A DNA stretch of 32,860 nucleotides from Tannerellaceae bacterium (GCA_021201865.1 JAJQEE010000134.1:1-32860), one strand, 5' to 3'. Counted from the first letter of the stretch, positions 16,035-24,412 are shown. Program-made: numbers and translations. Notes: generated from the letters alone by a model not told the origin.

Positions 16035-17607
16035 ACGATCACTGTCATTATATATTTACCAAAAACATACAGAATCCCAAGTACTCCGACCTTGCCGGCT
16101 TCAATGGTCCAGGTGGTGTCATCGGATTGGTAAGCGTCTCCGGTAGGGAGATTTAAAGTTAAACGTCCTGTACCAGAATTATAGACAGAAAATCTATATT
16201 CATATCCATCTATACCTCCTGTAAATCCAGGCATATCTATATTCCAACTATTAGCAGAAACACTAATTCTCGTATCATATAACCAATTATTCAAATTTTG
16301 AATTTCAGACAGACCCGATATGGTTGTATAATACGTTCCAAACTGCGGAGTCTGGTCTACTGTGGCAAGTTGTTTGCCACTCCATTTGAGACCATTAGGA
16401 GCATGTATACCAATAACTCCATCTGCATTATTAGTGATATATGCATTTTCAGAAGTCTCATCCCCTCTTAAAAATAAAATTGATGGAGTTACGGCTCCTT
16501 GTATTACGACTGTTCCGTCACCTCTTAAAACAGCTCCTACTGTTCCGTCACCTGAAGCTTTTTTAGCGGCAAAAAAAGATTTACCAGAGTAAACGTTTTC
16601 ATTAAAAGTCTTACTTCCTGCAATCGTATCATCCCCCCCACGTTAGACACTTTCCCAGACAACTTAGAATCAACTTCTTTCTTGTCATAATAATTATCGA
16701 TATCAATATGCTGAGCCTCTACGTACCCTAAGAACTCCCATCCATCCTCTTCGTTCATCCAGATATATTCCTTATAACGATTCTGGTCCACCGGCTCTTC
16801 TTCTTTAACTAAGGCGATGGCTCCGGGACGGAGGTTTTCGAGGGTTTCCAACTCTTTATACTCATCTGTGATCAAAGCAATGTAAGTGACCGCTCCTAAC
16901 TGATCGATCTTTTCCTGTAGAGCTTCGTTCGTCACCAGATCTGTCAAATCCGATTTTACGGCGATTTCCTCATCCTGATACAGCACTTTTCCTCCGGCTT
17001 GCAGATGGAGGTCTTCCGTAGTTTTCAAGGTTAGAGCAGGAGCTTCGATGGTAATCGCTTCCGGATTTTCTCCGTTTATAACCTGCCGGTTTAACCACTC
17101 TTCCACAGTTCCTTCAAACCCCTGTTCCACGGCAATTTCATAGGCTGATTTCCCATCTGCACCAGGTTCTCCCTCCGGACCTTCCAGTTTGCCATAATTC
17201 CGCCATACGCCATTCACGGCATCAAACACATAAATCTCATACGGATGTTCTTCCCCGACTCCATAGGCATCTCCGGCCTGAGGTTCGGTTACAACAGCCT
17301 CCAGTTCCAACAGGGTTTCATAATAGCCCCGGATCACAAAACCGTTTCCAGGTTCTCCTTTTAATTCCTGTTTCTGCTCTTCTGTCAGCTCTTCAAACGT
17401 AAAAGGATCGCCTTTCTCTCCACGTTCCGCAATCAGCATCACATGTTTATTTTCTTTAGAAGGTTCTATCCCCTGAAACGGAGATAGAACGATATAGCCA
17501 GTTCCCTGATAAGTAATCAGATCCAGTTTTTCGTATTGTATATTCTCATTATATTCTCCTTTAGGGATGAATACGACTTTCCCCAGATTTAATTTTACTT
17601 TTGACAT
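16031..17607 (-). pseudogene. Tail fibre D, frameshifted at a G7 run
   Basis: The N-terminal part (17607-16640) is a fibre scaffold like those at 28709 and 31171: LGKVVFIPKGEYNENIQY, GPEGEPGADGKSAYEIAVEQ, LGAVTYIALITDEYKELETL. At a run of seven G (minus strand; C at 16633-16639) the frame is lost and the ORF ends at 16537. With one more G it would read VGGDDTIAGSKTFNENV, matching DQTICGKKTFSAV of the 28709 gene. The next frame is then open without a stop to 16031, with a tip (WTIEAGKVGVLGILYVFGKY) that matches the tips of the other two fibres. The restored protein is 525 residues. Eight (or five) G would switch the full protein on. See findings for alternatives. Confidence 0.85.
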
Positions 17608-17658
17608 ACTGAGTTTGTTTATTATATCTGTTTTATGAATGAATTATATTAAAAAGCT

Positions 17659-18156
17659 TCAGACCTGATCTACAAAAATGGCTGTAAAGTAAGAGGTCGC
17701 ATAAGAAGTATTATTAGAAATAATAAATGTAGAGGAGAAATTCAGATTATAAGGATAAGTTGGTCCCATAGTTGACGACCAATAGGTTCCATGTAAACCA
17801 AAATTTCCGACCACCCCAGAAGGTGCATTTCCTAATGCCGGTAAAAAAAGACTGGTTTTTGACTCCTGTTTTTCATTGGCATCCAAGCCAAGCCAAATAC
17901 CTTTCAGAGATACATCCCATGAAAAACCCAGATTCCCTAATGCAGAATATTCTGCTTGTGTAGGTATTCTTTTACCTATAGAGCTTGCAGCCTGCTGAGC
18001 CTGAGCAAACGTATAATAATAATACGTTTTTCCCCCGGAAGTATAAGTTAGTTCACCATACCCTGCAACGCGAAGTGGTTCTTTATACCATTTTAGATTA
18101 TTAATAATGATATAATCCAGATCCTCTTTATTTATTTTATAAATTCTTCGTCTCAT
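17659..18156 (-). CDS. Fibre-block protein C, C-type-lectin-like fold
   Basis: This 165-residue protein has the pattern of the Fibrobacter-succinogenes-major-paralogous / DUF1566 type C-lectin-like fold: FAQAQQAASSIGKRIPTQAE, SLFLPALGN, GNFGLHGTYWSST and YPYNLNFSS. Such folds act as phage or surface binding domains and are frequent targets of diversity-generating retroelements, though no retroelement is in the window. The usual conserved end (GFSVRCV) is replaced by YFTAIFVDQV. It stands alone without its own trimerisation region, so it may assemble with neighbouring fibre subunits. Confidence 0.7.
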   Translation of the reverse strand: MRRRIYKINKEDLDYIIINNLKWYKEPLRVAGYGELTYTSGGKTYYYYTFAQAQQAASSIGKRIPTQAEYSALGNLGFSWDVSLKGIWLGLDANEKQESKTSLFLPALGNAPSGVVGNFGLHGTYWSSTMGPTYPYNLNFSSTFIISNNTSYATSYFTAIFVDQV

Positions 18157-18167
18157 ATATGCACGCT

Positions 18168-18768
18168 TTAAATAATCACTTGTAGCATGCCTGTTTCCTC
18201 GTCCATTTCAAACTGAGGACCGTTGTAGGCTTTATCCGTATAGACGGAAAGGAGTCCCGTTTCCGGGTCAATATCGAACGTAGCAAACAGGGTGTCTCCG
18301 TTTGCCCGGTGTCCGGTGTTTTCATATTCACCGGTCTCTTCATTATAACGCCACCAATAACCGTCGACGATCTGGTCCCGGTTATCAGAAAGTGTGTTTA
18401 GACGGCCGGATGCTTCATCTGCTTTTTCAGCGGCTGTGATCGCGGCTTCGGTAGCCTCTTCACACGCCTGGATCTGCTCCTGTGCCAACCGGGCTGCTTC
18501 TTCACTGGCTGCAGAAAGGGAATGAATCCATTCCTCTTCTGTTCCTTCAAAGAGCCCCAGGCGCACGGCCGTATCATAGCTGTTTTCGGTTATTTGCAAC
18601 CAACTCTCCGGGTCCGTGACCTCAGCGGTATTGTTTATCTTTAAAGAGAGGTAAGCTCTCCCCTCCTTTGCGATCAGATCGATGATATCATACCGCGGCA
18701 GGTCATTACTCCGGGGGGGTGATGGCAATCTTGCCTATATCTGTTTCTTTTACCGTACTTGTTCCCAT
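18168..18768 (-). pseudogene. Tail fibre B, frameshifted at a C7 run
   Basis: The natural start is ATG 18768, 3 nt after the stop of A. It reads GTSTVKETDIGKIAIT and then meets seven C (minus strand; G at 18713-18719) and stops at TAA. With six C it would read IAITPRSNDLPRYDIIDLIA, matching CITPRQSGLSAYSIFDLVV of the 994-residue fibre, and continue open to 18168 (RAYLSLKINN, GTEEEWIHSLSAASEEAARL, a helical coiled-coil stretch, YWWRYNEETGEY). The intact product is 199 residues with a short C-terminal beta tip (TDKAYNGPQFEMDEETG). This is the second fibre gene in the block broken in a seven-base G/C run. Confidence 0.85.
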
Positions 18769-18771
18769 ATA

Positions 18772-19647
18772 TTATACGATTACTTTTAATCTTCCTTTAT
18801 GATTCATTTTGAACACAGGTCCGGTATACTCCTCATCCGTACGCATATACAGCCTGCCATCATGATAAGCAAAGGTGGCATACATCAGGTTTCCTTTGGA
18901 GGTCTTTCCCGTATTCTCAAATTCTTTTGTTTCTTCGTTGTAGCGGTACCAGAATCCGTTCTCACCGATATATTCCCGGTTATCGGACAATTCATTCAAA
19001 CGGCCCGTTGCCTGGTTCGCCTCATCAATCGCTGCATACGTATCCTGCTGGCGTTTCTCCTCTGCGGTTTCCCGTTGGCTTTCTGCCTCCACCCGGCTGT
19101 TTTCCACTTCCACGCGGGAGGCTTCCGCTTCTGACCGGGCTTTCTCCGCCTGTAGACGGGCATTCTCTGCCAGTACCCGGATTTCTTCCGCTTCCACTCT
19201 CTTCTTTTCCGCTTCTACCCGGGCCTTTTCCGCCGTTACCCGGCTGTTCTCCTGTGTGGTTACAGCCTCGTTGGTTTCCGTAGCGATACGGGCCGCTTCC
19301 AGTGCGATGAGTGCCGCTTCCTCGGATGCCGCACTAAGCGAGGCAACCCATTCGGCCTCTGTTCCTTTATATCCGTTCTTTACGGCTACTTCATACGCGG
19401 AGGGACCATACAGGTCTTCCACATAGATCAGGTTTTGCCAGGTACCACCGATACCTAATTTTCACTGTACCCAATCTCCCTGAAACCTCAGATAGGCACT
19501 CTCTCCGGCATCTCCCTTATCCCCTTTCATCAGGGATGGCCTGGCTCTTTTCGCTTTGCGGTTCTGAACGACTAAAAAGCAGTCATTGTCCGAAACAGTC
19601 AGTGCTTCAGGAAGGGTACTTATTTTTACTGTATTAAAATCTGCCAT
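18772..19647 (-). pseudogene. Tail fibre A, interrupted by one TGA
   Basis: One frame runs from ATG 19647 (MADFNTVKISTLPEAL, with a GDKGDAG collagen-like triplet run) to TAA at 18772, broken only by TGA at 19462-19464 (GDWVQ-stop-KLGIGGTWQNL). The distal part keeps the scaffold GPSAYEVAVKNGYKGTEAEW and SAASEEAA, a regular heptad coiled coil and a tip TDEEYTGPVFKMNHKG like that of B. Since the frame is kept, this is a nonsense change (for example from TGG) or a readthrough site. The 216-residue distal ORF could be made separately from GTG 19422. The intact product is about 291 residues. Confidence 0.8.
19051..19242 (-). repeat. 21-nt repeats encoding a heptad coiled coil
   Basis: About nine tandem units of seven residues of the form R-V-x-A-E-x-x (RVTAEKA, RVEAEKK, RVEAEEI, RVLAENA, RLQAEKA, RSEAEAS and so on) lie in fibre A. 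The register never slips, as expected for a trimeric fibre shaft. The underlying DNA is an imperfect 21-nt tandem repeat able to change shaft length by recombination. Confidence 0.85.
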
Positions 19648-19668
19648 ATCAATCGGGGATTTATTTGT

Positions 19669-19746
19669 TTAAAGGGAACAGGAGCCTCCCACCTTTCTTC
19701 TTCCAACGCATGTACAGGCTCCACATTGGCCTGTCATCGATTCCAT
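19669..19746 (-). CDS. Cys-rich 25-residue micro-ORF
   Basis: ATG 19746 to TAA 19669 encodes 25 residues containing CGACTCVGRRKVGGSC, a C-x-x-C-x-C pattern with a fourth Cys. It lies in line with the operon, 57 nt after the tail-tube-like gene and 21 nt before fibre A. The DNA also holds inverted repeats (GGGAACAGG near 19673 with CCTGTTCCC near 19787, and GGAGCCT with AGGCTCC), so RNA structure could explain the conservation instead. Not in any family I recognise. Confidence 0.35.
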   Translation of the reverse strand: MESMTGQCGACTCVGRRKVGGSCSL

Positions 19747-19803
19747 CACTTCTGAAAAACTCAGGGTGACAAAGGCATGCCTGTTCCCGGGTTAAAGTTC
19801 TGG

Positions 19804-20298
19804 TTACGGAGTCACTTTTTCACCGATGATCATCGGTGCGACAGCCGGATTGCCGGGTAATTCCACCACGGCGGTTACTTCAATGGTAGACAGGTCGGTT
19901 GATTTCTGGCCAAACTTACGGACACCATAGCAGGTTGCTTTCGGAATCTGAACCGGCAGACCGAATTCGGTCATCAGTTCGATACTCTGTACCTGTTGGT
20001 AGTTTCCACGGGGAGAATGCCACTGGCCGTCAATCACCTCTCCACCTAACCAATATTCCAGGTTTTCGTTGGTCATTTCAATTGCGAACTTCAACGTGGT
20101 TCCGGCTGCGCTATACAACGTCAGGAAAGGATATCTTTCGCCTTCTTTGAAATGTTTCACTAATTCGCCTTCTTCATCTTCGAAGGTTACCGATTCTGTG
20201 ATCGGAGCGCCCATGTCTTTTAGTGTGGTGGCCATGCTGCCATCAGAAGCCGGATTACCACACCGGATATTTGTTACTCCAAGAATGTACTTTGTCAT
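19804..20298 (-). CDS. Tail-tube-like protein
   Basis: This 164-residue protein has the plan of siphovirus major tail proteins from Bacteroides phages: an N-terminal YILGVTNIRCGNPASDGSMA, an acidic turn (TFEDEEGELVKHFKEGE), and a central LKFAIEMTNENLEYWLGG, with an all-beta remainder. Tail tube subunits polymerise into hexameric rings. Its place is odd: it lies after the tape measure and Dit-like genes rather than before them, so it could be a second tube-like or tip ring protein. Start is ATG 20298. Confidence 0.6.
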   Translation of the reverse strand: MTKYILGVTNIRCGNPASDGSMATTLKDMGAPITESVTFEDEEGELVKHFKEGERYPFLTLYSAAGTTLKFAIEMTNENLEYWLGGEVIDGQWHSPRGNYQQVQSIELMTEFGLPVQIPKATCYGVRKFGQKSTDLSTIEVTAVVELPGNPAVAPMIIGEKVTP

Positions 20299-20332
20299 TT
20301 TGTTTACTTTTTAAGATGGTTAATTTTATTTC

Positions 20333-20650
20333 TTATTTTCTCCGTCCTTCCGCCAGCCCGTTGTACAGACTGGTTGGAACGGATTGGGTATATAGGGTAC
20401 CGGAGGGGATTACCCCGGACGTAAACTCCTCCGGCGCTGAATCCTGTGAAAGGAATCTGATGCAAATAAACAATCTGAAAACACTGAAAACAAGTGAAAT
20501 TCCAAACGTGAATACAGCTGTTATCAAACTGATTATTTCTTTTTTGTGGCCTATCACCAAACGGTTAAGAAAGATCACTCTCACATACCCCCATTTCTGG
20601 TAATATATACTTGAAAAGATTTTTGAGGAAATAAAAAACCCTGATTTCAT
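20333..20650 (-). CDS. Small membrane protein, start in a terminator loop
   Basis: This 105-residue ORF begins MKSGFFISSKIF and has a hydrophobic stretch (IISLITAVFTFGISLVFSVFRLFICI) and a polar tail (SAPEEFTSGVIPSGTLYTQS). Its ATG (20648-20650) lies in the loop of the hairpin that ends the preceding gene, so it would be translated only in read-through transcripts, or from a later start. The base composition of its first half (AT-rich) differs from the second half. Not recognised; could be partly non-coding. Confidence 0.4.
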   Translation of the reverse strand: MKSGFFISSKIFSSIYYQKWGYVRVIFLNRLVIGHKKEIISLITAVFTFGISLVFSVFRLFICIRFLSQDSAPEEFTSGVIPSGTLYTQSVPTSLYNGLAEGRRK

Positions 20651-20659
20651 AATCAGGGT
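20632..20659 (-). terminator. Internal terminator of the tail operon
   Basis: On the minus strand ACCCTGATT (20659-20651) pairs perfectly with AATCAGGGT (20646-20638) around a 4-nt loop, followed by TTTTTT. It lies 12 nt after the stop of the gene at 20672-21163 and separates the tape measure/Dit part from the tail-tube-like and fibre A-E part. Confidence 0.85.
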
Positions 20660-20671
20660 CTATCAAAGTTT

Positions 20672-21163
20672 TTATTGATAAAGAGAATAATCAAAGTTTT
20701 CTTTCTTCTCCCACCCTTCCCCGAGGGTGTTCTGAATATGGGCTACTAACTTAATATAAAAATCGGATAACTCTTCTACCGTTTCAAATAGATGATATTT
20801 GGGCTCTTCATCAGTACCCAATTTAAACTTTACAGGTAATGTGGCTCCGGAAGTCTGAACCGCTAAGTCATAAGCAGCTTTGTAATTAAACTGATTCTCC
20901 TGTGACAGCCAGACCGGATATCCTTCCCACACAAACCCGGAAAAAATTTTTTCATCCACTGAAGCATTTATCCAGGCATTCACTTTTTCTTTAATTTCCG
21001 GTTCCGTCGGTCGATGATTAAAGACTTCCTCTTCATAGGTAACACCTATTTTCTCTCCATTCTCATCTGTTTCCGGCTGAACATCCCAACGAACAGCCCA
21101 TCTATTTTTTACAGGGTGAATACATTCTATCCATTCAACACCCAAACTACCATTTACTCGCAT
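20672..21163 (-). CDS. DUF4376-like fibre-associated protein
   Basis: This 163-residue protein has a C-terminal half like DUF4376 of phage proteins (FVWEGYPVWLSQENQFNYKAAYDLAV, KFKLGTDEEPKYHLFETVEELSDFYIKLV). DUF4376 genes usually follow tail fibre genes and may assist fibre assembly; that role is not established. It lies after the 994-residue fibre with a 157-nt gap holding short palindromes (ATCGC TTC GCGAT at 21256-21268) but no credible gene. A strong terminator follows. Confidence 0.7.
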   Translation of the reverse strand: MRVNGSLGVEWIECIHPVKNRWAVRWDVQPETDENGEKIGVTYEEEVFNHRPTEPEIKEKVNAWINASVDEKIFSGFVWEGYPVWLSQENQFNYKAAYDLAVQTSGATLPVKFKLGTDEEPKYHLFETVEELSDFYIKLVAHIQNTLGEGWEKKENFDYSLYQ

Positions 21164-21320
21164 GACTTTAAAATTTTATATAAATACAAATTAGACTTAT
21201 TTTTACCAAACGATCTTCCTTTTTTATCGTAGAAACGCTTTCCGCTATGCGTCAAATCGCTTCGCGATCTTTGTCCACGTCTCTATATTCACGACTCATA
21301 TGCTTTTTAGCCTCCGGCTC

Positions 21321-24305
21321 TTACTGGACGCTCAATGCTTTGAACTCGCTTACGCTTGCTGCTTTACGAATTTCTCCGCGAAAAGCAAGACGAGAACCGA
21401 TAGACGCGCTCGCATACGCTGAATCGTTATGCGCATACGTGTACGCTATTCCGCCATCCGTATTCGAGGAGTAATACGAGCGGGCCAAAACAAGACCGGA
21501 TACATTATTCCCCAAATATCGGTCAGCATAATAAGTGCTCTCACTGCCACTAACCTCGGTAGGAATAGCGTCAAAATATGGACCGGTGGAGGCGGCTATT
21601 TCTCTTATCCAAAGATTATAACTACTTTGATTAGCTGTTATATTTCTCGTAGTACCAGTTTCCGGATTGGTTATTTTCCAAACATAATTATCAATAACAA
21701 CACCATCTACCCACTCATACTTTCCACCGTGAACCGCCTCAATACCTAAAAACGTTGCATATCCGGTAGTGGTATTTTTTGTATCTGCCATTCCGGTTGC
21801 ATTACTCGTTCCCTGAAGATATGTATAAGAATCAACTCCAACTCCTAATACAGCCTGAGAATTACGGGTTCCATATTTAGCAAAAAACATCATCGCAATC
21901 ACACAATGCTGCTCATAATCTATAATACCATAACCCTGCCCACGGTAAGAGGCAAACATCTTCCAGTCCGCCTGACTTATATTACCGGTAGATGCTTGTC
22001 CACTCCGGCTATAAGGCCGGTTTCCAGTCACGTAGGCCTCATAAGCACCCAGGAGACTTTCAGATACTTTGATATACGTATCATCCACTTTTTGAAGTGC
22101 AAAGTGATAACGAAATTTATTATCATCCACCTTTTCATATTTGTAGTAAAACTCCGGAAAATGAACCATCACATCACCTTCGGATCCTGTCAATACGGCT
22201 GCCGTTCCATCTTCATAATATTTACTGTTATCATCCCGCAGGTAAGCGATGGTTACCTGTCCTTCGGCTGTCTTCTTAACAAGGCAACGGCGGAACTTAG
22301 CAAGGATTTCAGCGATGATACTCGAATTCACCTCGCCGGTAATATTCTCCGGATCACTGATAGATTTATCAAACGTGATCTGGGCGCTCCTGATCCGTTC
22401 ATACACTAAAGAAACGGTACGGGAAGCATCGCCGGATGTATAGGTCTGGTCTAATGGTTTGTTATATTTTACCAGGTCATTCACCGACACTTTATAGGGA
22501 GTGCCAAAAGGAATCTTTACTACTACACCCGTTCCGGCTGCACCGGAATAAAGAACCGCATTAGTCGAAGTATTCGTAACCGTTAAAGTCTGACTACTTA
22601 CAGCAGCCTGCCCATCATCCGTCGAAACATGGATAGTTACCCGTTCGGTAGTATAATGTAAGGAAACACTATCCGTCACACCGGCAGCCGTACGGTTTAA
22701 AGTAGCAGGAGTGTTATATCCGGAAATCCCGGCACCGGCTAACGTATAAGCAATCCCGGTTGGTATTTTCTGAGAAAGGGCCGTACTGTTATAGGTTAAC
22801 TCTTTCGTCACTTCTCCCAGCGTTGGAGTAGTATATTTCAAAGTCAATTTTAAGCCATTCAAATCAGCGTTCGGAGCTGTCTGATTACTGGTGACATTCA
22901 GAGTAGTAACAGTCGTATGGTATTCAACGGTCAGATTACGGGTGTTTCCCTCCAGGGCAATATACTCCTGAGGAGCAGGAGTAGCATACCCATCCACGTC
23001 GGAACAAATGACTCTATAAGTCATATTTACAGGTATTTCAATGACAAGCTGAGTTCCATTCCAGGGAAAAACAACTGTTTCATCCGCATACCCGATTGTA
23101 ATTGTAGCATGCAATAAAGAAGTATCCGGTTGACTTTGATTACCTGTAACGTTAATGTTTACAACCTCACCCTTTATCCGGCCACCGCTCCCAGCCTCTT
23201 TCCAAACTGCCTTTCCTGCAAAAAGGTCATATAACTGATAGAAAACATATTCCCCTTCTTCAGGATCTAAAACCCTGGCCTGTTGACCGATTTTGAATGC
23301 GATTTCTTCCCCATCTACCAGATAGGAGACAGTGTTTTCTTCCGGTACAACAGACAAGGTAGGACATTCGTAATCCCGGCCGTTTTTCCCTTTAAGATTG
23401 GGAGTTTCTACACGCTGGCTACCGTCTGTTATTTCAAGAATATAGTGGGTTGCAGTATTTACTTTTTCAGTAAAGGTAACGCTGGTTCCATCAGCGCCCG
23501 GCTCTCCCGGCTCCCCTTTGTCTCCGGTATCACCTTTTAACTCCAGCTTTTGTTCATCAGATAAATCGTCATAGATAAAAGCCTCTCCTTTTTCCCCCTT
23601 CAGGTTATCCAGGAAGTCAGACACTGTACCAGTATTCCCTTCCTCTAACCACAATTCATACGCAGATTTACCCGCTGCTCCCTGTAGCGGTCCGGTATTT
23701 ACCCACTTATCATTTACCGGGTCATAAACATAAATGTCATAAGGCGGTTCTTCACCGACTCCATAATGATCCCCTTCTTCCGGTTTGGGAACCATTGCTT
23801 CCAATTCCAACAGATCTTTGAAATAGGCTTTAATCGTAAAATCCTTTCCTTTGGCTACCATCCGGGAATCATAATATTCTTTTTCTTTTTCATCCCACAA
23901 CCACCAGGTACCGCCCTCTATTTTGGGCATGTGGTCGGACAGGGTATGCAAACGGGTAACAGCATCCTCGGCACTCTCTTTTGCCTGTTTTGCCTCTTCG
24001 GTGGCTGTTTCGCACTTTTCGATTACCTCTTTTGCTTTCTTTGCCGCTTCTTCGCTGGCAGCAGACAAAGAAACAAGCCATTCTTCTTCTGTTCCATCAA
24101 AACCGTACCGGACAGCTATGTCATACGTATTTTCGGTGATTTTCATCCATGCTGTAGAATCATCTACGCTGGCAACATTATCGTTCTTCAACGACAAATA
24201 AGCACGACCCTGGATAACCACAAGGTCGAAGATGCTGTATGCAGATAGCCCACTCTGCCGGGGAGTGATACAGACTTTTCCTAAAAGTGTTTGTTTTTTA
24301 GCCAT
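21321..24305 (-). CDS. Large tail fibre with collagen, Ig-like and C-lectin-like domains
   Basis: This 994-residue protein has, in order: the fibre scaffold shared with B (residues 1-150, LGKVCITPRQSG, RAYLSLKNDN, SAASEEAAKK, coiled coil); a second scaffold block (YDIYVYDPVNDKWVNTGPL); a collagen-like run GDTGDKGEPGEPGADG (258-273); three Ig/PEGA-like beta domains of about 85 residues (380-465, 466-553, 554-637); and a C-lectin-like receptor domain (about 645-994) with FPEFYYKYEKVDD, GYGIIDYEQHCVIAMMFFAK, YGTRNSQAVLGVG, EWVDGV and a final GLVLARSYYSS then SIGSRLAFRGEI. The end resembles variable regions of retroelement-diversified receptors, but no template repeat or reverse transcriptase is visible. 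Confidence 0.8.
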   Translation of the reverse strand: MAKKQTLLGKVCITPRQSGLSAYSIFDLVVIQGRAYLSLKNDNVASVDDSTAWMKITENTYDIAVRYGFDGTEEEWLVSLSAASEEAAKKAKEVIEKCETATEEAKQAKESAEDAVTRLHTLSDHMPKIEGGTWWLWDEKEKEYYDSRMVAKGKDFTIKAYFKDLLELEAMVPKPEEGDHYGVGEEPPYDIYVYDPVNDKWVNTGPLQGAAGKSAYELWLEEGNTGTVSDFLDNLKGEKGEAFIYDDLSDEQKLELKGDTGDKGEPGEPGADGTSVTFTEKVNTATHYILEITDGSQRVETPNLKGKNGRDYECPTLSVVPEENTVSYLVDGEEIAFKIGQQARVLDPEEGEYVFYQLYDLFAGKAVWKEAGSGGRIKGEVVNINVTGNQSQPDTSLLHATITIGYADETVVFPWNGTQLVIEIPVNMTYRVICSDVDGYATPAPQEYIALEGNTRNLTVEYHTTVTTLNVTSNQTAPNADLNGLKLTLKYTTPTLGEVTKELTYNSTALSQKIPTGIAYTLAGAGISGYNTPATLNRTAAGVTDSVSLHYTTERVTIHVSTDDGQAAVSSQTLTVTNTSTNAVLYSGAAGTGVVVKIPFGTPYKVSVNDLVKYNKPLDQTYTSGDASRTVSLVYERIRSAQITFDKSISDPENITGEVNSSIIAEILAKFRRCLVKKTAEGQVTIAYLRDDNSKYYEDGTAAVLTGSEGDVMVHFPEFYYKYEKVDDNKFRYHFALQKVDDTYIKVSESLLGAYEAYVTGNRPYSRSGQASTGNISQADWKMFASYRGQGYGIIDYEQHCVIAMMFFAKYGTRNSQAVLGVGVDSYTYLQGTSNATGMADTKNTTTGYATFLGIEAVHGGKYEWVDGVVIDNYVWKITNPETGTTRNITANQSSYNLWIREIAASTGPYFDAIPTEVSGSESTYYADRYLGNNVSGLVLARSYYSSNTDGGIAYTYAHNDSAYASASIGSRLAFRGEIRKAASVSEFKALSVQ

Positions 24306-24307
24306 AT

Positions 24308-24412
24308 TTATTCTATTAAAAAGATTAATTCTCCTTTTTCGTTTACCTCAAAATTGCCGCCGGTATATTCTTCATCGAAATGAATACTTATTTTTCTCCC
24401 AATTTTCCATTT
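24308..24412 (-). pseudogene. Remnant of a fibre C-terminal tip
   Basis: Directly after the TGA of the Dit-like gene, and in the same frame, 34 codons read KISIHFDEEYTGGNFEV and NEKGELIFLIE before TAA at 24308-24310. This aligns with the tips of fibres B (LLSVYTDKAYNGPQFEM, DEETGMLQVII) and A (TDEEYTGPVFKMNHKG). No start or scaffold remains, so a fibre gene once stood here and was mostly deleted. Confidence 0.7.

Noticed and set aside
21164-21320. Template repeat or reverse transcriptase remnant after the large fibre
   Set aside because: No stretch resembles the fibre end with adenines in place of variable bases, and no reverse transcriptase motif is found in any frame; only short ORFs and small palindromes are seen.
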